Source: an uncultured bacterium (lineage in GTDB: Bacteria; Patescibacteriota; Minisyncoccia; Phycocordibacterales; UBA1006). Taken from it: a stretch of 12,572 bases of DNA. The stretch's first letter is position 1; the number at the start of each line of letters is the position of its first letter. The notes beneath the pieces were generated by a model. It was not told the origin of the DNA. It saw only the letters and a list, made by a program, of their open reading frames with translations, and did not search any database. Position numbers and translations under genes: made by a program. The stretch covers positions 1 to 12,572 of the forward strand of contig CAIXMG010000093.1 of the NCBI GenBank assembly GCA_903920485.1, written 5' to 3'. Of this stretch, positions 5,718 through 11,543 are shown one piece after another.

Positions 5718-7033
5718 ACGTCGTTGAGGCGCGCAAGCGTTTCTTTTTTTCCCAAAATGTCGGCTAACGTAAACGGATCAGGACTTTTGTCGCGACCTGA
5801 CAATGCAAAACGAATCGGCCACAGCACATTTCCTCGACCTACTTCCTCCGCATAGGGCCAAACGGCTTCCTTCACTGTTGTGCTGTTCCAGCCATGTTCA
5901 TCGACGGATTCCATAAGGGCAATCGCTTTTGCAAGGTGTGCCTTCGCGTTCTTAGCCGTGTCGGTTTTCCAGACGACTTTCGCAAGATCGACGTCGGGCT
6001 TCTCGATAAAATATCCAAGTTCCCCCTGGTCAGCCATTTCACGAATCTCACCAAATGAGCTAATTCTCTCGGTAATCACCGAGACGAGCTTCCTCAGCAT
6101 TTCGTCAGAAATGCTGGCAAGACTTTCTGGTAAGTAATTCTTGATAACTGAAATCAATTCATCGGCATTCATTTTTTTAATGTATTCCCTGTTGAACCAA
6201 TTCAACTTCTCCTCGTTGAAGATGGCACCCGCCTTCTGCACCTTATCAAGGTCGAACGCCTTCTCGAGTTCCTCGCGCGTGAACAGTTCCTGTTCGGTGC
6301 CGGGATTCCATCCGCACAGACAGATCGCGTTCAACAAGGCTGCCGGCAAGTAACCGCGTTCCAGATATTCCACGACAGGAATCGCGCCTTTGCGCTTTGA
6401 CATCTTGGTCTTGTCGGGAGCCAGCACCAATGGCAAGTGACCGTATCGAGGAAGGCCAAAACCAAGTGCTTCGTGGATCAAAATCTGCCGTGGCGTGTTG
6501 GCGATGTGTTCCTCGGCACGGATGACGTGCGTGATGCCTTCATCGTGATCATCGATGACAACGGCCAGATGAAATAGCGGCTCGTCGATGTTTTTTGCAA
6601 GCACGAAATCACCCAGATCCGTCGTATCGGTCGCGATGGGTCCGCGGATCAAGTCTTCGAACACGACGACCTTGTTGGGATTCTTGAATCGGATGATGTC
6701 CTTGATGACCCCTGAACCGTCCTTGGCTTCTTCTTTTGAAACGTATGCCGTACCGTCGGCAATCATCTTCTGCAGCAGCTCGCGGTGACGAGGAAGGTTT
6801 TCCGACTGGATGTACTTCTCGTCATACGAAATGCCGATGGTCTCGAATACCTTGAAGATCTCGTCGGTATATTCCTGCTTGGACCGCTCCTTGTCAGTGT
6901 CTTCGATTCGCAGAATAAATTTCCCTCCGTGACGCTTCGCATACAGGTAGGCGAAAAACGCCGTACGGTAGCTTCCCGTGTGCATGTGCCCCGTCGGGCT
7001 GGGCGCAAAGCGCGTAACGATCTGTTGGGTCAT
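5702..7033 (-). CDS. gltX: Glutamyl-tRNA synthetase (short form)
   Basis: This class I synthetase charges tRNA-Glu in the cytoplasm, and in many bacteria also tRNA-Gln for later amidation. Residues show FAPSPTGHMHTGSYRTA (9-25) with the HIGH-type HMHTG, FILRIEDTDKERS (39-51), DLIRGPI, GDFVLAKN, the HVIRAEEHIANTPRQI block (169-184), and KTKMSKRKG (208-216) with KMSKR in the KMSKS position, then GWNPGTEQELF at the start of the anticodon-binding half. At 443 residues it is shorter than typical bacterial enzymes. The segment between AYVSKEEAKDG and IRFKNPN is contracted and lacks the zinc-binding cysteines. The ATG at 7031-7033 is 9 nt after TGCTATACT, so the mRNA is predicted to be leaderless. 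gltX overlaps the downstream peptidase gene. It ends with TAG. Confidence 0.96.
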   Translation of the reverse strand: MTQQIVTRFAPSPTGHMHTGSYRTAFFAYLYAKRHGGKFILRIEDTDKERSKQEYTDEIFKVFETIGISYDEKYIQSENLPRHRELLQKMIADGTAYVSKEEAKDGSGVIKDIIRFKNPNKVVVFEDLIRGPIATDTTDLGDFVLAKNIDEPLFHLAVVIDDHDEGITHVIRAEEHIANTPRQILIHEALGFGLPRYGHLPLVLAPDKTKMSKRKGAIPVVEYLERGYLPAALLNAICLCGWNPGTEQELFTREELEKAFDLDKVQKAGAIFNEEKLNWFNREYIKKMNADELISVIKNYLPESLASISDEMLRKLVSVITERISSFGEIREMADQGELGYFIEKPDVDLAKVVWKTDTAKNAKAHLAKAIALMESVDEHGWNSTTVKEAVWPYAEEVGRGNVLWPIRFALSGRDKSPDPFTLADILGKKETLARLNDVCEKL

Positions 7034-7042
7034 ATGGGTGCA

Positions 7043-7051
7043 AGTATAGCA
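7043..7051 (-). promoter_or_regulatory. Extended -10 promoter of gltX, predicted leaderless
   Basis: Minus strand TGC TATACT, then nine bases (TGCACCCAT), then ATG. The expected start of transcription is 2-4 nt before the start codon. It is divergent from the plus-strand promoter at 7073-7101. Confidence 0.55.
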
Positions 7052-7072
7052 AAATAAGGGTGGTTTGATTAC

Positions 7073-7101
7073 TTGACATATTATTTATTAAGTAGTAATA
7101 T
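7073..7101 (+). promoter_or_regulatory. Consensus sigma70 promoter of the first plus-strand gene
   Basis: TTGACA (7073-7078), exact 17-nt spacer, TAATAT (7096-7101). It is 38 nt from the end of the -10 box to the ATG at 7140. The leader contains an AATTAATTAATTAA run. This is the strongest promoter match in the window. Confidence 0.8.
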
Positions 7102-7139
7102 GAAGGGACAATTTAATTAATTAACCAAAACTTCATACG

Positions 7140-7724
7140 ATGAAATTATCAAAGAAAAGAAAGGATGCCCTGGCAAGCGCCGTCACCAGTTGCACAGCTA
7201 TTTATCTCATGGATATCTTTTGGAAGTCGATGAGTGATGTCAGCAAAATTATTGTCACCGACGCTGCAAAAAATTGGGGCTACAAGAAGTTTCTCAGCGA
7301 GATAGATCCAAGAACCAGGAAGGATGTTGACAGCCTTATAGCAAGCATGACTGAGATAATGCAACTTACGGATAGCAGTGCTTTAAATGAGATCATGGAA
7401 AAATTCATGAAAGCTGTTTACAAATTTCTCTATTTCAGGGCAAGGGAAAGCAAGCAACGCGCTATGTCCATGGCCATCGTCCACTTCAAGGGAAGCTCTC
7501 ATGAAAAAGTCATCACCGACACGGTCGGATCCCTTAAAAATTATTCAGGAGAAACAAAGGCGAGACTTCTTTCGATGTCCAGACCAAAAATTACCGAAGA
7601 AATGTATGCGGCCGCAAAAGAAAACGAAGCCTACCGATTAGGTGTTGAACTCGGACTTTATACATTCGAAGAATTAGTCGAATATCTTATCCAGTCTATG
7701 GAAGAAGCAATCGCAACGATCTAA
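7140..7724 (+). CDS. Unknown helical protein, first of a tandem paralog pair (194 aa)
   Basis: I do not recognise this protein. It is predicted to be almost entirely alpha-helical, soluble and Lys/Glu-rich, with a very basic N-terminus (MKLSKKRKD) and no signal peptide. Notable segments are IYLMDIFWKSMSD (21-33), NWGYKKFLSEID (45-56), MEKFMKAVYKFLYFRARESKQR (86-107) and the C-terminal ENEAYRLGVELGLYTFEELV (161-180). It appears to be a distant paralog of the next plus-strand protein: both have W28-x-S30 and K36, an N-terminal F-[LI]-x-x-I-D block one residue out of register, and an ELxLxTxEEL motif near the C-terminus. Its codons are more AT-rich than those of its partner. It has a consensus promoter at 7073-7101, a leader of about 32 nt and a strong terminator after the TAA. 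It interrupts an otherwise minus-strand region. Confidence 0.8.
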   Translation: MKLSKKRKDALASAVTSCTAIYLMDIFWKSMSDVSKIIVTDAAKNWGYKKFLSEIDPRTRKDVDSLIASMTEIMQLTDSSALNEIMEKFMKAVYKFLYFRARESKQRAMSMAIVHFKGSSHEKVITDTVGSLKNYSGETKARLLSMSRPKITEEMYAAAKENEAYRLGVELGLYTFEELVEYLIQSMEEAIATI

Positions 7725-7742
7725 CGCATCAACTCAAACGCC

Positions 7743-7769
7743 AAAGCCCGCAACGCGCGGGCTTTTTTT
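7743..7769 (+). terminator. Intrinsic terminator between the two plus-strand paralogs
   Basis: Stem AAAGCCCGC (7743-7751), loop AACGC, GCGGGCTTT (7757-7765), within a seven-T run (7763-7769). The -35 element of the next gene begins three bases later. Confidence 0.9.
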
Positions 7770-7771
7770 AT

Positions 7772-7800
7772 TTGACCGATAACTAATATCATGTTATTAT
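7772..7800 (+). promoter_or_regulatory. Sigma70 promoter of the second plus-strand gene
   Basis: TTGACC (7772-7777), exact 17-nt spacer, TATTAT (7795-7800). The ATG at 7791 falls inside this promoter, so it cannot be the start if the promoter is used. The next in-frame ATG (7839) is 38 nt from the -10 box, the same distance as for the first paralog. Confidence 0.75.
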
Positions 7801-7838
7801 CTCAGCAAGCAATTCTGCCCACAATTAAAAGAGAGATC

Positions 7839-8456
7839 ATGAGACATCATGCAAAAATCCTAGACCAGGTGCGGCTGAACCTTCAGCTCACGGAAATCAT
7901 CATGGGAGTCGAGCATATCTGGAACAGTCTCCCTCCCTTTGACAAAATGGCGTTCATCGCCTATGCGAACGGCCCGAAACAAGCGTTCATCGACAAGATT
8001 GACGACGAGGCATCATTTCACGAGATGATCACCACGTTCAAGGACAAGTACCACAATCCCCGTTTTGCCAAGGAAACCCAGGAAATGACCATGGAGTATG
8101 TCGCCCTGGTACTCGAGGCCCTGCATGTCACGTTCAGGTCCCGGCCGGCCGTAGCCGATCCCGCAACCATTCTGAGGGATCATTTCTCGGAACGTAACAT
8201 AAAGTACTTCATGCAGCACGGGAACTTCCTGTTCGGATCGTTTGAAAACATCAGCGAGGAACTTCTCCTGGACATTTCGGAAGCGATGGAGTTCTACGCC
8301 ACCGACGTGTTCCTGGAACGGATCGTCACGCGAATGGAACGCCCGAACATCTTCGCCAGGATACTGGAACTCGAGCTGTGCACCGAGGAAGAGCTTTATT
8401 ACTACCTTGACGAAGAGCTCAAGGAAGGACACGAGTACTGGATTTCAAAGAAATAA
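7839..8456 (+). CDS. Unknown helical protein, second of a tandem paralog pair (205 aa)
   Basis: I do not recognise this protein. It is predicted to be helical, soluble and acidic toward the C-terminus, with no signal peptide. Segments include TEIIMGVEHIWNSLPPFDK (18-36), NGPKQAFIDKID (44-55), a His/Phe-rich middle (NIKYFMQHGNFLFGSF, 120-135) and ILELELCTEEELYYYLDEEL (175-194). The frame is open from an ATG at 7791, but I start it at 7839 for two reasons. The promoter at 7772-7800 covers the upstream ATG. With the 7839 start, W28, S30 and K36 coincide exactly with the first paralog. A partial GAGAG lies just before this ATG. The C-terminal ELxLxTxEEL motif is shared with the partner. A terminator follows immediately after the TAA; the convergent murG gene ends just beyond it. 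Confidence 0.78.
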   Translation: MRHHAKILDQVRLNLQLTEIIMGVEHIWNSLPPFDKMAFIAYANGPKQAFIDKIDDEASFHEMITTFKDKYHNPRFAKETQEMTMEYVALVLEALHVTFRSRPAVADPATILRDHFSERNIKYFMQHGNFLFGSFENISEELLLDISEAMEFYATDVFLERIVTRMERPNIFARILELELCTEEELYYYLDEELKEGHEYWISKK

Positions 8457-8458
8457 TC

Positions 8459-8486
8459 AAGCCCCGCCTTACCAGCGGGGCTTTTT
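8459..8486 (+). terminator. Intrinsic terminator after the second paralog
   Basis: Stem AAGCCCCGC (8459-8467), loop CTTACCA, GCGGGGCTT (8475-8483) within a five-T run. It sits between convergent genes, 4 nt from the murG stop. It may also stop murG transcripts, although the T-run on the minus strand is poor. Confidence 0.88.
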
Positions 8487-8490
8487 GCTG

Positions 8491-9621
8491 CTACTTTTTT
8501 ACATGCGACAGCCCAATTTCCAAGACCTTCTCCGCGATCTTCTTCGCGGCGTCCGGCTGGAAGAAATCCTTGGCGGCAGCCGACATCTTGTCATGGAGGA
8601 TGAGGTCGGACGTGATGCGATCGATTTCCGAAATGAGGATGTGCGGGGTGAGGTTGCGTTCCTCGATCACCTCGCAGGCTCCGGCGCGCGCGTATGCGAA
8701 CGCGTTCTTGCGCTGGTGATCGTTGTTGCTGCTGGCAATCGGAATGACGATCGACGGAACGCCCCAGCTTGCGATCTCGAAGATCTGCGATCCTGCGCGG
8801 GTAATGATCACAGATGCGACGCCTGCCGCCATCCGCATGGCCAGCGGATTGAGGAACGGAAACGGATGATACCGACTGGCGTATTGGTTGTCGCGCAGGA
8901 CGTGCTCCGACTGCGTCTTCATGTCGTCGAAATTCGCGCGACCCGTCTGGTGGATAATCTGGTAGTTTGGGACCAATTCCAGAAGCGACGCAAGGATCTT
9001 CTCGTTGATGATCTGCGCACCCAATGATCCACCCAAGATAAAGACTACGGGAACTCCCGATTCGAGTTCCAGGTATTCCAAACCTCCCGAAGCAGGATGT
9101 TCAAGTTCAGGACGAACTGGCTGGCCGACATGCGCGGTTCGATCCTTGGGAAAGAATGGGAAGGATTCCTTGTAGGAAACGGCGACAAACTTCGCGAACT
9201 TCCCTGCCCATGCGGTCACCCGTCCCGGTGCGGAATCAGATTCGTGGATGACGACGGGAATGCCAAGGATGCGTGCAGCAAGGAGTGTCGGGAAGGAGGC
9301 ATATCCGCCCTTTGCGAACACGACGTCGGGATACAGCTGGAAGACGGCAATGAACGCCTCGATGATCCCCCACGCGGTCTTGAAAAGGTCCATGAAATTC
9401 TGCAGCGAGAAGTACAGCCGCATCTTTCCCGCGTTGATCTTCGTGAAGGCGATCTGGTTGGCGAACAGCGCGTCGGCATCGTACGGCGAGTCGGAGAAGT
9501 AATACATGCGCACACCCGCGATCTTTTCCTCGTCAACCAGCTTGTTGATCTCCTCGGCGACGGCGATGACGGGATAGAAGTGCCCGCCCGTTCCCCCGCC
9601 CGTAAAAAGGATTTTTATCAT
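8491..9621 (-). CDS. murG: MurG: UDP-GlcNAc:lipid I N-acetylglucosaminyltransferase
   Basis: MurG adds GlcNAc to lipid I to make lipid II, the peptidoglycan precursor, at the inner face of the membrane. This 376-residue GT28/GT-B enzyme has the expected motifs: LFTGGGTGGHFYPVIAVAEE (5-24) with H14, KGGYASFP (104-111), HESDSAPG (126-133, in place of the classical HEQNxxxG), GGSLGAQIIN (197-206), the hydrophobic tip VFQLYPDVVF, TRAGSQIFEIA (274-284) with E282 for UDP-GlcNAc binding, and NNDHQRKNA (299-307). The length is normal. It is separated from the upstream NUDIX gene by a terminator and has its own extended -10 box (TGCTATAAT) 8 nt before the ATG, which predicts a leaderless mRNA. It ends with TAG. 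Confidence 0.97.
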   Translation of the reverse strand: MIKILFTGGGTGGHFYPVIAVAEEINKLVDEEKIAGVRMYYFSDSPYDADALFANQIAFTKINAGKMRLYFSLQNFMDLFKTAWGIIEAFIAVFQLYPDVVFAKGGYASFPTLLAARILGIPVVIHESDSAPGRVTAWAGKFAKFVAVSYKESFPFFPKDRTAHVGQPVRPELEHPASGGLEYLELESGVPVVFILGGSLGAQIINEKILASLLELVPNYQIIHQTGRANFDDMKTQSEHVLRDNQYASRYHPFPFLNPLAMRMAAGVASVIITRAGSQIFEIASWGVPSIVIPIASSNNDHQRKNAFAYARAGACEVIEERNLTPHILISEIDRITSDLILHDKMSAAAKDFFQPDAAKKIAEKVLEIGLSHVKK

Positions 9622-9629
9622 ATGGGGGC

Positions 9630-9638
9630 ATTATAGCA
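9630..9638 (-). promoter_or_regulatory. Extended -10 promoter of murG, predicted leaderless
   Basis: Minus strand TGC TATAAT (perfect -10 hexamer with TG extension), then eight bases (GCCCCCAT), then ATG. Confidence 0.65.
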
Positions 9639-9653
9639 GAAACATGCCTTAAC

Positions 9654-9686
9654 AAAAAAGCACCCTTCCATTTCCGAAAGGGGCTT
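9654..9686 (-). terminator. Intrinsic terminator between the NUDIX gene and murG
   Basis: Minus strand AAGCCCCTT (9678-9686), loop, AAGGGTGCTT (9658-9667) with one bulged base, continuing into a six-T run (9654-9659). It lies 12 nt after the NUDIX stop and directly upstream of the murG promoter. Confidence 0.75.
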
Positions 9687-9698
9687 GATAATAAGGTA

Positions 9699-10226
9699 CT
9701 AGATGACAAGGTCGGCAACGGTGCATTCCACGATATCGTGGCCAATCACAATTCGTGCCTCGTCATCCGAAAAGCGGATCCATCCCTTGATGGGATTTCC
9801 CATAATTACCTGCATAACGAACAGTTCGTCACCCGGCTTCATGTACTTCCACGGCAGATTGTTGACGCGGTGAGATTTGGGACTCTTCATCTCGACGCTC
9901 TCGCGAGGAATTCCTTGCCATGTGGATGCTCGGTAAGCCAAGACCCGGAAAGTAGGGTTCCCCGTGGGGCGATCGGCGCCGTTGTAGAAATCAATCAGCG
10001 CGACGCGCTCAAGATTTTTCTCTTCGACAACGACTCCCCTGCTTTCCTCCTTTAACTCCCTACGGATGCAATCGTCTGCAGTTTCACCGGGCTTCATCTT
10101 ACCCCCGTAGCCGAACCAGCATCCTTGCCCGACTTTCCTTTCCTTAATGGCCATAATGACCCTGCGATTCTTGCAGTCATCTGGGTCTACCAGATAAATG
10201 AGCGTGGCAAATATTGTTGGTTTCAT
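9699..10226 (-). CDS. NUDIX hydrolase, MTH1/NUDT1-like
   Basis: NUDIX enzymes hydrolyse nucleoside diphosphate-X compounds; MTH1-type members clean damaged dNTPs such as 8-oxo-dGTP. The 175-residue protein aligns by eye with human MTH1 along its length: MKPTIFATLIYLVDP, WFGYGGKMKPGE (37-48), the NUDIX box G42-x5-E48-x7-R56-E57-L58-x-E60-E61, IPRESVEMKS (106-115), LPWKYMKPGDELF (124-136) and KGWIRFSDDEARIV (147-160). The metal-binding Glu residues are present; the box Gly after EES is Arg (R63). MTH1 base-recognition positions differ (Asn33 is F38, Trp117 is K130, Asp119 is G132; Asp120 is kept as D133), so the substrate is uncertain. It lies 44 nt downstream of ftsW with no clear promoter, so it is probably co-transcribed with it, and a terminator follows its TAG. 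Confidence 0.88.
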   Translation of the reverse strand: MKPTIFATLIYLVDPDDCKNRRVIMAIKERKVGQGCWFGYGGKMKPGETADDCIRRELKEESRGVVVEEKNLERVALIDFYNGADRPTGNPTFRVLAYRASTWQGIPRESVEMKSPKSHRVNNLPWKYMKPGDELFVMQVIMGNPIKGWIRFSDDEARIVIGHDIVECTVADLVI

Positions 10227-10270
10227 GCTGTGTTTTCTTTCAGCCTATACCGTTTCAGGAAATTTGCAAC

Positions 10271-11383
10271 CTACCTTCTAACAGCAGACAGCCCCTGGTT
10301 CCTCGAAAGGTTGAGTACGATTCCCACCGCTGCCAGCGCAAAGGCAAGCGCCGTTCCCCCATGGCTCATAAAGATAAGGGGCAATCCGCCAAGCGGAAAG
10401 ACCGCGATGTTCGACGCGATGTTGAGGAACGACTGGAACACGATGAGGCAGATGATCCCGACGATCAGCAGCTTTCCAAAGTTGTCCTTCACGCGCGACG
10501 CGACCAACATCCCGCGCAGGAAGAACATCAGGTAGATAAGGATAATCACGACCGAACCGATGAATCCGAATTCCTCGCCGACAATCGCGAAGATCGAGTC
10601 CCCGATCGGCTCGGGAAGGTACTTGAACTTCTGAATGCTCTGCCCGAAACCTCGCCCCATGATGCGCCCCGACCCGACCGCGATGAGCTGCTGCTGGACC
10701 TGGTATGACGAACCCAACGAATCCCGCGCCGGATCAACGAACACCTTGACGCGCTGCAACAGGTAGGGATGGATCGCGAACAGTCCGGCACCCGCAATGA
10801 CGACGACACCGACCATGATGCCAAGATCGCGCCACCGGGCTCCCGCGACGTAATACATGACCAGGGACGAAAGCAGGATGATGAGGAAGCTGTCCGTGTC
10901 CGGCTGGGCAAGCAGGAGGATACCGACCAGTCCCACGATGAAGCAGAACGGGATGAGTCCCTGCGAGATGGTCTGGATCTTTCCCTTCGCATACGAAAGC
11001 CATGCGGCAAGGTACAGCACCGTCGCGTACTTTGCGAACTCGACCGGCTGAAACGACAGCGGCCCAAGTGACAGCCATCGTCGAGCACCGCCATGAGCGA
11101 ACCCGACATGCGGAACGAAGACCAGGAGCATGAGAACCACGCCGAAGCCGTACAGCCACAGCGAGTACTTGCGAAGCTTTTCCACGGGAACGCGGAGCAT
11201 CAGGACGAACAGGATCGCGCCGCCGACCAGACCAAGGACCAGCTGGTTAAAGAGGATTCCCTTGAACACGTGAACGTCACCGAACGCGGAAAACGATGCC
11301 GAAAGGAACACAAAAATTCCCACCACAACGAGGGCGACCGTCAGGCCGAAGAAGATGCGGTCGAATTGGAAGTACTTTTTCAT
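10271..11383 (-). CDS. ftsW: FtsW/RodA-family SEDS peptidoglycan glycosyltransferase (FtsW)
   Basis: SEDS proteins polymerise lipid II into glycan strands; FtsW does so at the septum with a partner class B PBP. This 370-residue polytopic membrane protein has about ten hydrophobic helices and the conserved loops: GGARRWLSLGPLSFQPVEFA (98-117), AQPDTDSF (159-166), KVFVDPARDSLGSSYQVQQQ (213-232), AVGSGRIMGRGFGQSIQKFK (235-254), LPEPIGDSIFAIVGEEFGFI (256-275) with catalytic-position D262, and GGLPLIFMSHGG (332-343). Position between mraY and murG argues for FtsW rather than RodA. The ATG at 11381-11383 is preferred over an in-frame TTG at 11398, which lies next to the inverted-repeat element. No promoter or Shine-Dalgarno sequence is evident, so transcription may come through from mraY. 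It ends with TAG. Confidence 0.95.
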   Translation of the reverse strand: MKKYFQFDRIFFGLTVALVVVGIFVFLSASFSAFGDVHVFKGILFNQLVLGLVGGAILFVLMLRVPVEKLRKYSLWLYGFGVVLMLLVFVPHVGFAHGGARRWLSLGPLSFQPVEFAKYATVLYLAAWLSYAKGKIQTISQGLIPFCFIVGLVGILLLAQPDTDSFLIILLSSLVMYYVAGARWRDLGIMVGVVVIAGAGLFAIHPYLLQRVKVFVDPARDSLGSSYQVQQQLIAVGSGRIMGRGFGQSIQKFKYLPEPIGDSIFAIVGEEFGFIGSVVIILIYLMFFLRGMLVASRVKDNFGKLLIVGIICLIVFQSFLNIASNIAVFPLGGLPLIFMSHGGTALAFALAAVGIVLNLSRNQGLSAVRR

Positions 11384-11401
11384 AGATTTAAAACTCAATT
11401 T

Positions 11402-11538
11402 TCACCGTACCCCACCGCCTCGCAGGGCCTCGGCACCTCCCCTTTCAGGGGAGGGTACGCTCTAGAGGGGGCTGCGAAGTTTCGGGTGTACGCTCCCCTT
11501 GAAAGGGGAGCTCCGCGAAGCGGTGAGGGGTACGGTGA
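11402..11538. repeat. Inverted-repeat (REP/MITE-like) element in the mraY-ftsW gap
   Basis: The 160-nt gap between mraY and ftsW is almost filled by this element. Its ends are imperfect inverted repeats: TCACCGTACCCC plus ACCGC (11402-11418) and GCGGTGAGGGGTACGGTGA (11520-11538). Each half carries its own hairpin: CCTCCCC TTTCA GGGGAGG (11436-11454) and GCTCCCCTT GA AAGGGGAGC (11492-11511). Reading the right half in reverse complement recovers the same order (terminal motif, ACCGCxTCGC, CTCCCCTTTC hairpin, GTACxC), so it is two diverged copies of a roughly 55-nt unit facing each other around a short centre (11461-11485). No transposase is encoded. It would be transcribed as a large stem-loop in the mRNA. 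Confidence 0.75.
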
Positions 11539-11543
11539 GCATG

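Noticed and set aside
7791..7838. Upstream ATG and 16 extra residues (MLLSQQAILPTIKREI) of the second plus-strand protein
   Set aside because: The codon lies inside a well-spaced sigma70 promoter, and the shorter form aligns better with the first paralog.
8242..9027. Long plus-strand open frame (261 codons) across the end of the second paralog and murG
   Set aside because: It runs through a terminator hairpin and is antisense to clear murG motifs.
11402..11538. CRISPR array
   Set aside because: There are only two units, in inverted rather than direct orientation, with no regular spacers or cas genes.
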